A DNA stretch of 64,000 nt, taken from NCBI RefSeq assembly GCF_003390375.1, contig NZ_QUOT01000001.1, positions 496,001-560,000 of the forward strand, given 5' to 3'. A program made the translations under genes and the position numbers. The stretch's first letter is position 1. Each line of letters begins with the position of its first letter. This document shows positions 17,247-24,601 of the stretch, piece by piece. This stretch comes from Thalassotalea euphylliae. GTDB lineage: Bacteria; Pseudomonadota; Gammaproteobacteria; Enterobacterales; Alteromonadaceae. A model generated the notes under the pieces. The model was not told the origin of the DNA, did no database searches, and worked only from the letters and a program-made list of their open reading frames with translations.

Positions 17247-18584
17247 TTGAAACAAAGTGACATCAGAACAATTAATTATCAGCTTTGGTTAGTGCTGATA
17301 CTTACCAGTTTTATCCCCTTAATTTACTCTACAACACGGATTCATTTTTTGGGAACTCTCCCAAGCCCTTGGACATTTAGTATTGCAGCACAAGTTGCTT
17401 GGTTAAATGTAGGGTATGAGGTGATTAATGAAGCATTATTAATTCCACTTGCTTTTATCCTTGGCAATGTTGTAACTGATGAGCAAAGGTTTCGCGAACG
17501 AGCAAGTATTTCCCTAAGTATTATCATTGCTAGTTATCTAATTGTAACTGTATTGGTGTTGTTGTTTGCCTCATCTTTGGTCAAGGCAATGCAACAGCAA
17601 ACAGAGTTATTTGTTAACACAGTTCATTATATCCGACTGGAATCCATCGCTATCTTTTTGTCTAGTATCTACTCATTTTTATCATTGGTTCTGGTCTTAA
17701 AAAATGAAAAGAAGGCACTTTATAAATTGTTGGTAGTACAAATGATATTGACAGTATTATGTGACAGTGTGTTTGTTAGTCAGTTGCCTGTTTCTTTTGA
17801 ACTCGGTGTAGATGGCGTTGCAATTAGCAATACTGTTGTTAACTCAATCCTTGCAGCTGTCGCTATTACTTACCTTACAAACTCAGGAGTTAATTTCAAA
17901 TTTGAACGAAGTATGTGGAGCCAGACGCAATGGTTGAAAGAATGGTTGGCAATTGGTTGGAAGTCTGGCCTTGAGTCGTTTGTTCGCAACGCAGCATTTA
18001 TAGTCATGGTCTTGCAATTGATTAATCAAGTGCAACAAGCTGGAACATTTTGGCTGACTAATCAGTTTATCTGGGGGTGGTTACTACTTCCTGTGCTAGC
18101 TCTCGGGCAACTAGTAAAGCAAGATGCTGCAACAAACAAAGGGCTATCAACTATTCGGGTTAATAGCTATTTATGGATAACAGTAGGAATAACCGTTATT
18201 TGGGCTACTTCAGTACCAGTCTGGGATGGTTTTATATCAAATATCATGGGGATTGCTGAACCTTCTAAAATTATAGAGCTAGTATGGCTGTTACTCGGCT
18301 TTTACGTTGTGTTCAGCTTTAATAATGTCATAGATAGCTATTTTTACGGAATTGGGCGCACAGATCTCATGCTTTATCAATCCTTGATCGTCAATAGCAT
18401 TTTTTATGGCGGCGCATTTATATGCTATCAAGTAGGTGTATTTGTACCAACACTTGAAACTATCGCTATGATATTCGGGTTAGGGATAACAGTAGACGCG
18501 ATCATTACTTGGGGTCTGTATCGTATGCTTAGAAATAAATTAGACTTAACGCAAGACCCGTTGATTGCGGGCAGTGATGTTTAA
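17247..18584 (+). CDS. MATE-family transporter
   Basis: A 445-residue protein with about twelve hydrophobic segments in two similar halves, consistent with the MatE fold that exports drugs or metabolites by Na+ or H+ antiport. The start is probably the TTG at 17247, giving MKQSDIRTINYQLW; the frame is open further upstream but has no ATG. An attC-like site begins 22 bases after the stop, so this gene sits where the first cassette of the array would be, although no recombination core was found on its 5' side. The palindromic boxes upstream may regulate it. The substrate is unknown. Confidence 0.75.
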   Translation: MKQSDIRTINYQLWLVLILTSFIPLIYSTTRIHFLGTLPSPWTFSIAAQVAWLNVGYEVINEALLIPLAFILGNVVTDEQRFRERASISLSIIIASYLIVTVLVLLFASSLVKAMQQQTELFVNTVHYIRLESIAIFLSSIYSFLSLVLVLKNEKKALYKLLVVQMILTVLCDSVFVSQLPVSFELGVDGVAISNTVVNSILAAVAITYLTNSGVNFKFERSMWSQTQWLKEWLAIGWKSGLESFVRNAAFIVMVLQLINQVQQAGTFWLTNQFIWGWLLLPVLALGQLVKQDAATNKGLSTIRVNSYLWITVGITVIWATSVPVWDGFISNIMGIAEPSKIIELVWLLLGFYVVFSFNNVIDSYFYGIGRTDLMLYQSLIVNSIFYGGAFICYQVGVFVPTLETIAMIFGLGITVDAIITWGLYRMLRNKLDLTQDPLIAGSDV

Positions 18585-18606
18585 AATAGACCGCCAGTAG
18601 GCAAAA

Positions 18607-18699
18607 ACATAACAAGTTGCTCAAAAGGACAAAAAACTGTTGGCTCGCCTCACTTCGTTCGTTATTGTAGCCAAACAGTTTTTTGCCGTTTAGCAAAGC
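18607..18699 (+). other. attC site 1, left part, split by IS1111 copy 1
   Basis: The site starts with the R'' core ACATAAC (18607-18613). The arms around AAAAAACTGTT and AGCCAAACAG pair to form the long imperfect hairpin of an attC. The left part ends ...TTTAGCAAAGC at 18699, and its missing R' core GTTAGC resumes at 20105, after the insertion. It is almost identical to attC site 4, as expected within one chromosomal integron. Confidence 0.82.
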
Positions 18700-18990
18700 T
18701 ACATGGACTCCCCTTTGTCAAGCACAAGCAGTCTCTGAAAACAAGAAAGTCTGACAGCAGCTCTACATTCGGCGTTTATTAGCATACTGCCGTAACAGCT
18801 TGTGCTATCGCCCTGATGATTTGCGCTTGAGCATGGCCTCATTCGTTAGACAGCGTCTTCTCTTTCAAGAAATGCGCTTCCCGGCTAAACAGGCTTTCAT
18901 GCTCTCGGTCTGACCGTGTTATCGTCAATCGCTCATGCTAAGACGCGGTGGGGTTAACCGTTAGGGTTACCTTTACAACGTCAATCTTTT
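18700..18990 (-). ncRNA. candidate bridge RNA region of IS1111 copy 1
   Basis: These 290 bases lie downstream of the transposase stop, between it and the element end, and have no open frame. In IS110-family elements a structured bridge RNA is encoded in a non-coding end, and for the IS1111 group that is the end downstream of the recombinase gene. The region is conserved in copy 2 and in the remnant at 57.6-57.8 kb. The exact RNA ends and guide loops were not determined. Confidence 0.55.
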
Positions 18991-20016
18991 CTATTTTACA
19001 TAATCTATTTGGTATTCGTTTTTACTTCGCAGCAATGCCCATATCAACCGTGCATTCTTGGCCGCAAGCGCGACGGTTGCTCGTTTAAACCCTCGTCGCT
19101 CAATCAGCTCTTTCACCCATAAGCTCGTTCTGTCTGTTTTATGTTTGCAGTTGGCAATAACGGCTCGTGCACCATGAATGAGTGAGGTGCGAATGTGTTT
19201 TTCGCCACGTTTAGATATTCGGCCAAGCTTCACTTGCCCACCTGTCGTGTATTGCCTAGGTACGAGCCCTATCCACGCACTAAAGGCACGACTGGTATCA
19301 AAATCTTTTGCGTCACTCACCGTCGCAACAACCGCCGTTGCCGTGATTTCGCCAACGCCAGGTATACTCATCAAGCGTTTTGCCGCGTTCATTTGGTTCG
19401 CGAGTTGGTAGAGCTTTCGGTCATGTTTAAGAATTTGCTGGTTTAATGCTTTAATGTCTTGCCATAATTCATCAAGCAGCTCTCTAGCAAGCAGCGGTAG
19501 ACCATTGTCAGCATCTGCTAAAATACCCGTGATGGCATGTTGTGCCGGATACCGCCCTTTGGGCATGACAATGCCAAACTCTGCGAGCAAACCTCGTAGG
19601 CGATTAATCAGTGCAGTTCTATCCTTGATAGCCCCTTGGCGAATACGGTGTAAGCACAATACAGCTTGCTGCTCTTCACTTTTGATGGTGACAAAGCGTG
19701 TTTTGGGACGGGTCACCGCCTCACAAATGGCTTCAGCGTCGTTGGCATCGTTCTTTTCATTTTGGCGATATGGAATGACGAACTTTGAAGCCATGATGCG
19801 TACTTCATGGCCAAGCTTAGTAAACTCTCTTGCCCAGTAATGTGCACCTGAGCAAGCTTCCATACCAATGATACACGCTGGCAACTTAGCAATTTCAGCT
19901 AACAGTTTGTTTCGCTTAACGGTTTTTCGTAATTGACACTTGTCATGACTATCGACACCGTGGATACTGAAAACAGATTTGGCTAAATCAATACCAATTG
20001 CTTTAATTAGTGACAT
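18991..20016 (-). CDS. IS110-family (IS1111 group) transposase, copy 1
   Basis: A 341-residue DEDD recombinase. The RuvC-like domain carries Asp in IGIDLAKS, Glu in IGMEACSG and the Asp pair in KNDANDAEA; the C-terminal Transposase_20 domain has SIPGVGEITA and the serine region of FSAWIGLVPRQYTTGG. The start is the ATG at 20016, behind GAGGAGAG; an upstream extension to 20064 lacks this site. It differs from copy 2 in a small number of residues, for example around residues 155-185 and at WVKEL versus WVQDL. Confidence 0.93.
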   Translation of the reverse strand: MSLIKAIGIDLAKSVFSIHGVDSHDKCQLRKTVKRNKLLAEIAKLPACIIGMEACSGAHYWAREFTKLGHEVRIMASKFVIPYRQNEKNDANDAEAICEAVTRPKTRFVTIKSEEQQAVLCLHRIRQGAIKDRTALINRLRGLLAEFGIVMPKGRYPAQHAITGILADADNGLPLLARELLDELWQDIKALNQQILKHDRKLYQLANQMNAAKRLMSIPGVGEITATAVVATVSDAKDFDTSRAFSAWIGLVPRQYTTGGQVKLGRISKRGEKHIRTSLIHGARAVIANCKHKTDRTSLWVKELIERRGFKRATVALAAKNARLIWALLRSKNEYQIDYVK

Positions 20017-20125
20017 ATGGACTCTCCTCAATTGAAGCAAATAATCAACTTCACTATGGCACACTCGCTAGAGAAAGATGCCGAGCGGGGAGTCCATATC
20101 ATTCGTTAGCTGTATTGAGATTGTT

Positions 20126-20425
20126 GTGATAAACCCATCATTCATTTGTTATGTAGTAGCAATAATCTACGCTGTTGTATTAAGGTTACTAAACTACATT
20201 GAGCATAAATCACAACCTTTAGGCTTAATGTATAAAATCCAATCTATCGTCGTTATATTGGTATGCGTATTTGTAGCGCTTCTAATGTGCTTAAATAGTA
20301 AGGCTGCAGTGTCATATTGGATTCAGCATTTTAGTTTCAGTTTTGTGGTTTCACTAATTTTATTTTTGGGTACAAAGCGCAGTAATACAGCTAACAAGGG
20401 CTTCAACGGGACAAATAAAGCTTAG
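20126..20425 (+). CDS. cassette-borne small membrane protein
   Basis: This is the only open frame of the cassette lying between the two IS1111 copies (20105-20483). A GTG at 20126 gives a 99-residue protein starting MINPSFICYVVAIIYAV with three hydrophobic segments (about residues 5-25, 38-58 and 68-90). The frame itself is open back into the IS, but the first cassette-internal start is this GTG. The stop lies inside the attC that follows, as is common in integron cassettes. No family is recognised. Confidence 0.5.
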   Translation: MINPSFICYVVAIIYAVVLRLLNYIEHKSQPLGLMYKIQSIVVILVCVFVALLMCLNSKAAVSYWIQHFSFSFVVSLILFLGTKRSNTANKGFNGTNKA

Positions 20426-20483
20426 CTCCCGTCGCTGCGCTCCTAAATTTTAGCTAAGCTAATTATTTGCCCGTTAAGCGGGC
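20389..20483 (+). other. attC site 2, left part, split by IS1111 copy 2
   Basis: The R'' core AGCTAAC (20389-20395) is followed by paired arms, AAAGCTTAGCT against AGCTAAGCT and GGGCTTCAACGGG against CCCGTTAAGCGGGC. The left part ends at 20483, and the R' core GTTATA resumes at 21889, beyond the insertion. Confidence 0.8.
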
Positions 20484-20774
20484 TACATGGACTCCCCTTT
20501 GTCAAGCACAAGCAGTCTCTGACAACAAGAAAGTCTGACAGCAGCTCTACATTCGGCGTTTATTAGCATACTGCCGTAACAGCTTGTGCTATCGCCCTGA
20601 TGATTTGCGCTTGAGCATGGCCTCATTCGTTAAACAGCGTCTTCTCTTTCAAGAAATGCGCTTCCCGACTAAACAGGCTTTTATGCTCTCGGTCTGACCG
20701 TGTTATCGTCAATCGCTCATGCTAAGACGCGGTGGGGTTAACCGTTAGGGTTACCTTTACAACGTCAATCTTTT
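20484..20774 (-). ncRNA. candidate bridge RNA region of IS1111 copy 2
   Basis: The non-coding end downstream of the transposase is homologous to 18700-18990. The few differences from copy 1 fall mainly in two short segments: CATTCGTTAAACAG here versus CATTCGTTAGACAG, and CCCGACTAAAC versus CCCGGCTAAAC. Assignment as a bridge RNA gene rests on family knowledge and position. Confidence 0.55.
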
Positions 20775-21800
20775 CTATTTTACATAATCTATTTGGTATT
20801 CGTTTTTACTTCGCAGCAATGCCCATATCAACCGTGCATTCTTGGCCGCAAGCGCGACAGTTGCGCGTTTAAACCCTCGTCGCTCAATTAGGTCTTGTAC
20901 CCATAAGCTCGTTCTGTCTGTTTTATGTTTGCAGTTGGCTATTACGGCTCGTGCACCGTGAATGAGTGAGGTGCGAATGTGTTTTTCGCCACGTTTAGAT
21001 ATTCGGCCAAGCTTCACTTGCCCACCTGTCGTGTATTGCCTAGGGACTAGCCCTATCCACGCACTAAAGGCGCGACTGGTATCAAAATCTTTTGCGTCAC
21101 TCACCGTCGCAACAACCGCCGTTGCCGTGATTTCGCCTACGCCAGGTATACTCATCAAGCGTTTTGCTGCGTTCATTTGGTTCGCGAGTTGGTAGAGCCT
21201 TCTATCATGCTTGAGAATTTGTTGGTTTAACCCTTTTATTTCTGCCCATAATTCATCAAGCAGCTCTCTAGCAAGCAGCGGTAAGTTGTTCTCACCATCT
21301 TCTAAGATGCCACTAATGGCATGTTGTGCCGGATACCGCCCTTTGGGCATGACAATGCCAAACTCTGCGAGCAAACCTCGTAGGCGATTAATCAGTGCTG
21401 TTCTATCCTTGATAGCCCCTTGGCGAATACGGTGTAAGCACAATACAGCTTGTTGCTCTTCACTTTTGATGGTGACAAAGCGTGTTTTGGGACGGGTCAC
21501 CGCCTCACAAATGGCTTCAGCGTCGTTGGCATCGTTCTTTTCATTTTGGCGATATGGAATGACGAACTTTGAAGCCATGATGCGTACTTCATGGCCAAGC
21601 TTAGTAAACTCTCTTGCCCAGTAATGTGCACCTGAGCAAGCTTCCATACCAATGATACACGCTGGCAACTTAGCAATTTCAGCTAACAGTTTGTTTCGCT
21701 TAACGGTTTTTCGTAATTGACACTTGTCATGACTATCGACACCGTGGATACTGAAAACAGATTTGGCTAAATCGATGCCAATTGCTTTAATTAGTGACAT
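20775..21800 (-). CDS. IS110-family (IS1111 group) transposase, copy 2
   Basis: A 341-residue DEDD recombinase with all motifs described for copy 1. The start is the ATG at 21800 behind the same GAGGAGAG. It differs from copy 1 mainly in a short patch (ISGILEDGENNL versus ITGILADADNGL; AEIKGLNQ versus QDIKALNQ) and at WVQDLIERRG. The C-terminal part WVQDL is closer to the remnant at 57.4 kb (WIQDL) than copy 1 is. Confidence 0.93.
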   Translation of the reverse strand: MSLIKAIGIDLAKSVFSIHGVDSHDKCQLRKTVKRNKLLAEIAKLPACIIGMEACSGAHYWAREFTKLGHEVRIMASKFVIPYRQNEKNDANDAEAICEAVTRPKTRFVTIKSEEQQAVLCLHRIRQGAIKDRTALINRLRGLLAEFGIVMPKGRYPAQHAISGILEDGENNLPLLARELLDELWAEIKGLNQQILKHDRRLYQLANQMNAAKRLMSIPGVGEITATAVVATVSDAKDFDTSRAFSAWIGLVPRQYTTGGQVKLGRISKRGEKHIRTSLIHGARAVIANCKHKTDRTSLWVQDLIERRGFKRATVALAAKNARLIWALLRSKNEYQIDYVK

Positions 21801-21899
21801 ATGGACTCTCCTCAATTGAAGCAAATAATCAACTTCACTATGGCACACTCGCTAGAGAAAGATGCCGAGCGGGGAGTCCATATCATTCGTTATATTTTA

Positions 21900-22169
21900 C
21901 TAGTGATCGTCATAATGCCCACCAATGGCGAAAATATAAATACATTCATCATCAAATTTATAAATTAACCGGTCTTTTTGTGAAATGCGCTTTGACCACA
22001 GCCCCGATAAATTATGCTTTAAAGGTTCAGGCTTTCCCAAACCAGTACTTGGATCCGAGCGCATCATTTCTTTAAGTATTTTGCACAAAGCTTTATGTAG
22101 CTTTTTATCTTTTTCTCTTAGTTGCTCATAAACGAGCCAAGTTTTGCCCTCAAAGGTTAGCGATCTCAT
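21900..22169 (-). CDS. Txe/YoeB-family mRNA interferase toxin
   Basis: An 89-residue RelE-superfamily toxin. It shows the family pattern: an N-terminal strand (LTFEGKTWLVYEQL), a helical middle with KKLHKALCKILKEM, the conserved GLGKPEPLKHNLSGLWSKRIS segment and a C-terminal catalytic strand ending GGHYDDH with the His-Tyr pair. It would cleave mRNA on the ribosome. Its start overlaps the end of the antitoxin gene by 20 bases. The pair lies in an attC-bounded cassette, antiparallel to the array, as toxin-antitoxin cassettes often do because they carry their own promoter. Confidence 0.9.
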   Translation of the reverse strand: MRSLTFEGKTWLVYEQLREKDKKLHKALCKILKEMMRSDPSTGLGKPEPLKHNLSGLWSKRISQKDRLIYKFDDECIYIFAIGGHYDDH

Positions 22170-22422
22170 CTAATTGCTCTTGTGTTGGTGCATAACCTTT
22201 TTTGGCTGTGTGTGTATTCAGAGAATCGGCAATCTGCTGCATTAGGCTGCTGCTTTGTAGTACATGCAAAGTTTCTTGCTCTCGCTCCCAGTCATCAGCA
22301 CTAATTACCACAAAGTCATCGCCAGCACGTCTTGTAACTTTTAAAGGTTCATGTTCGCTAACAGTTTGTTCAACGTATGATTTTAAGTTGTCTCTAAACT
22401 GGTTTACACTTATCGTATTCAT
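22150..22422 (-). CDS. YefM/Phd-family antitoxin
   Basis: A 90-residue antitoxin with the N-terminal Phd/YefM DNA-binding fold (MNTISVNQFRDNLKSYVEQ, then VTRRAGDDFVVISADDWERE) and a C-terminal toxin-neutralising tail. It is transcribed first, with the YoeB gene overlapping its 3' end. The complex would repress its own promoter, which must lie between 22423 and about 22470 inside the cassette. Confidence 0.92.
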   Translation of the reverse strand: MNTISVNQFRDNLKSYVEQTVSEHEPLKVTRRAGDDFVVISADDWEREQETLHVLQSSSLMQQIADSLNTHTAKKGYAPTQEQLDEIANL

Positions 22423-22470
22423 TGGTAACTCACTTTAAGTACGGTAATGTCGTACATTTTAGTGCAAAAA

Positions 22471-22569
22471 ATATAACAAGACAATCAAACGGGCGCGTAA
22501 AGCTTGGCTCGCGCTCGTACCTCGCTCAGTTTAGCCAAGCATTACCTGCCGCTTATTTCGGCGTGATGT
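22471..22569 (+). other. attC-like site 3, with an aberrant R' core
   Basis: R'' is ATATAAC (22471-22477), and the arms AAAGCTTGGCT and AGCCAAGC pair, as do flanking GC-rich parts. The expected GTT of the R' core reads GTG (GTGATGT, 22563-22569), so the site may be inactive. Confidence 0.6.
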
Positions 22570-22775
22570 TTTTGATAGATCCCGTAAATTATTATGCAAA
22601 GAAGAAATACGCTAAGAAGATACACCCAGGTAGTATTAGAGGTTATAAATCACTTGTTCTTACTTACCCAGATAGTCAAAATGCGTTAATCCTCCTTACT
22701 AACTCAAGCAGTACCCCTCGGTGGAAAATTGCAAAATCAATTACAAAAGTTTTAAGGCAGAATGCTGAGTGGTAA
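22566..22775 (+). pseudogene. fragment like the C-terminus of a serine hydrolase (beta-lactamase-like), in a cassette
   Basis: From the ATG overlapping the attC 3 core, 69 codons read MFLIDPVNYYAKKKYAKKIH... then HPGSIRGYKSLVLTYPDSQ and NALILLTNSSS. This resembles the last about 60 residues of class C-like serine hydrolases (the H-x-G motif followed by a strand with LTN). There is no N-terminal catalytic part. It either is a cassette made from a gene fragment or a short gene of its own; the first is favoured. It ends just before attC 4. Confidence 0.45.
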
Positions 22776-22779
22776 TAGT

Positions 22780-22875
22780 ACTTAACAAGTTGCTTAAAAG
22801 GACAAAACTGTTTGCTAGCCTCACTTCGTTCGGTATTGTAGCCAAAAGTTTTTGCAGTTTAGCAAAGCGTTAGTT
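22780..22875 (+). other. attC site 4
   Basis: R'' ACTTAAC (22780-22786) and R' GTTAGTT (22869-22875) bracket a long imperfect hairpin (GTTGCTTAAAAGGACAAAACTG against the ...CAAAAGTTTTTGCAGTTTAGCAAAGC side). Intact, and nearly identical to attC 1. Confidence 0.85.
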
Positions 22876-22889
22876 GCTAAGGAAAGCTC

Positions 22890-23244
22890 ATGAATTATCG
22901 AAAAATCTATTACTCAATTAGAGCGCTATCTGTTCTTTCATTTTTTGCTATAGCTTATGAGTACTGGGGTGCTGGGTTAATTAGCTTAGCTATACTATTA
23001 GCTCCATATGCCACTTTGTTCTTTCTGGCAAACGAAAATAAATATAGTAATTTGAAGTTAACGATAGCCCGTGCTGTATCTGCCGTTGTGACTTTCCTTT
23101 TAGTTCCTTTTATGTTGTTTGGAATAGAGGTAAGATGCACAAGCAGGAATTAGCTTAATGTTTGGAGTTATCGTCCAGTTATCATCGATAAGTGCCGTAG
23201 AACTTGTCATTTTATTTATTAGCAATGATGAAAGTAGTACCTAA
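22890..23244 (+). pseudogene. cassette-borne small membrane protein, frameshifted
   Basis: AAGGAA precedes the ATG at 22890. The first frame gives 87 residues with three hydrophobic segments and stops at 23153. At about 23132 a shift by one base continues the protein as DAQAGISLMFGVIVQLSSIS and on to a TAA at 23242-23244, inside the next attC, where cassette genes usually stop. The simplest reading is a one-base insertion in the TAAGA run of a gene of about 118 codons. No family is recognised. Confidence 0.6.
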
Positions 23245-23318
23245 CAAGAGATAATGTCATCAATAGCTAACGCTTGGCTCTGTTCTGCTTCGCTACAAGT
23301 TTTAACCAAACGTTATCA
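23239..23318 (+). other. attC-like site 5, end of the array
   Basis: R'' ACCTAAC (23239-23245) is followed by arms TAACGCTTGG and CCAAACGTTA that pair around a CTGCTTCGC loop; R' is GTTATCA (23312-23318). A second possible R'' is AGCTAAC at 23265. To the right lies the unrelated DUF1552 operon on the opposite strand. Confidence 0.6.
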
Positions 23319-23348
23319 GGTCTATTTACATGCCGGATTCGCATTGTT

Positions 23349-24578
23349 CTAAGCGATTACACCTGGAATTTCTTTGCCAAAGCCAATGTCGACGCCACAT
23401 GCCTTTGCTGCGGTATAAAGTACATCGTGATGATCATAACCAATTCCTGCGTCCGTGACTACGCCACGGTTAATTCTGGTGCCACCACCGGCGATGGTGT
23501 AGGCCACAGGACTTGCCGAATGGGTATCAGCGTGGCCCATGTCAGTGGTTTCCACTACAACTGTGCTCTCCAAAATACCTGCTGCTCTCAGCTTTTGAAT
23601 TAAATACGCGTTATAGCTCGCCATATGGCTACGCATTTCCGTGTAATACGGGTAATTCACTTTTCCCCCGCCGCCGCCATGAATCGACTGATGATAGACA
23701 CCTTGATAACTTAGCTCTGGAATTCTAAAGTCACATTGGCTATTGCCATAAGCCAAGGAAACTGAACGGGTTAAACCGCATTGTAATGCCGCAACTGCAA
23801 TATCTGCTTGCAATCGAGCTTGCTGAGAGAAAGTCTCGTGAGTTAGTGTAAATTTGGTATTGTCAGGTGCAATACCACAACTCGAACCGCCAGATAATTC
23901 ATCCAAACGACGCTGGGTATCGGCAATAGCATCTAAGTGATCATCCATTCTTTGTACTTCATAACCCGCTAATTTACTGCGAATGGCATTGGCCGCAGAT
24001 ACATGCGCGTTCATAATTGGCGTTTTTGCGCTGCTGCCTTGACTAGAGCCAAAGACTAAATCAAACACGGTAAATGGGTTGTCTTGAAATGGTATTCGAT
24101 TCTTATCGTCTTTCGTCATGTAATTAGCACCGTTGCTATGCACACCCAAGTTGATGTAACGAAATGGCATATCAGGTCCTAGTGCATTCCCCATCATCAC
24201 GTCGTAACTGTCGCTATTCCATTCCTTTGCCCAAATAATGGGCATCCGACCATGGCCAGCATTACCATGTGCCATGTTCACTAAAAAGTTACACTCGTTT
24301 TTTACCGAATCGTACCCCTGAGACATCGCCCCCATCACCATATCGTCGCCCGCTCCTGTTGGATTCCAGAGATTGGCAATCGCGCCGCCCGGCGTGAAAA
24401 TGCTGATGGTTTTATTCGGTAAGCCAAACTCTTGAGCGTCGGTATGTCGTTGAAACAAGATACCAGCAACAAGTGGTGAAGTGCGAATCAAGGTGCTTGA
24501 TATACCTGAGGCTGCAACCATTTTTAACAAGCTGCGACGTGATATAGCTAATTTATTTAACTGATCTTTATTCATCAT
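23349..24578 (-). CDS. DUF1552 protein, Tat-exported
   Basis: A 409-residue protein with an N-terminal twin-arginine signal (SRRSLLK at about residues 13-19 followed by a hydrophobic stretch). The body matches the DUF1552 family: LVNMAHGNAGHGR near residue 95, repeated His-rich segments (YHQSIHGGGGGK, DMGHADTHS, YDHHD) that suggest metal binding, and an alkaline-phosphatase/sulfatase-like character. The family usually occurs beside DUF1592/1588 cytochrome-like proteins, as here, 23 bases after the preceding gene. Biochemical role unknown; a periplasmic or extracellular redox or hydrolytic partner of the upstream proteins is an inference. Confidence 0.87.
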   Translation of the reverse strand: MMNKDQLNKLAISRRSLLKMVAASGISSTLIRTSPLVAGILFQRHTDAQEFGLPNKTISIFTPGGAIANLWNPTGAGDDMVMGAMSQGYDSVKNECNFLVNMAHGNAGHGRMPIIWAKEWNSDSYDVMMGNALGPDMPFRYINLGVHSNGANYMTKDDKNRIPFQDNPFTVFDLVFGSSQGSSAKTPIMNAHVSAANAIRSKLAGYEVQRMDDHLDAIADTQRRLDELSGGSSCGIAPDNTKFTLTHETFSQQARLQADIAVAALQCGLTRSVSLAYGNSQCDFRIPELSYQGVYHQSIHGGGGGKVNYPYYTEMRSHMASYNAYLIQKLRAAGILESTVVVETTDMGHADTHSASPVAYTIAGGGTRINRGVVTDAGIGYDHHDVLYTAAKACGVDIGFGKEIPGVIA

Positions 24579-24601
24579 AATTTCCTTTGCAGCTCAAATG
24601 A

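Larger units (their letters stand above)
18700..20104. mobile_element. IS110-family element, IS1111 group, copy 1, inserted in an attC
   Basis: This 1405-bp element carries one DEDD transposase gene on the minus strand. Subterminal inverted repeats ATGGACTCCCC (18703-18713) and its perfect complement near the right end leave 3 extra bases on one side and 7 on the other, the arrangement known for the IS1111 group. There is no target duplication. The flanks, AGCAAAGC on the left and GTTAGC on the right, rejoin into a normal attC 3' end. Confidence 0.9.
20484..21888. mobile_element. IS110-family element, IS1111 group, copy 2, inserted in an attC
   Basis: Same length (1405 bp), same orientation and same ends as copy 1 (subterminal repeats ATGGACTCCCC and its complement). 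It is inserted at the homologous position of a different attC: left flank AAGCGGGC, right flank GTTATA. Non-coding ends differ from copy 1 at only a few bases. Confidence 0.9.

Noticed and set aside
20017..20064. N-terminal extension of the IS1111 transposase (also at 21801-21848)
   Set aside because: The frame is open, but the ATG behind GAGGAGAG starts exactly at the conserved MSLIKAIGIDLAKS; the extension covers the element's own untranslated end.
20078..20125. Start of the cassette ORF inside the IS1111 right end
   Set aside because: It would fuse IS end sequence to the cassette protein; the cassette begins at the attC core at 20105, so an internal start is preferred.
18991..21800. Plus-strand open frames opposite both transposase genes
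   Set aside because: They are duplicated exactly because the transposase genes are duplicated, have no family features and no ribosome sites.
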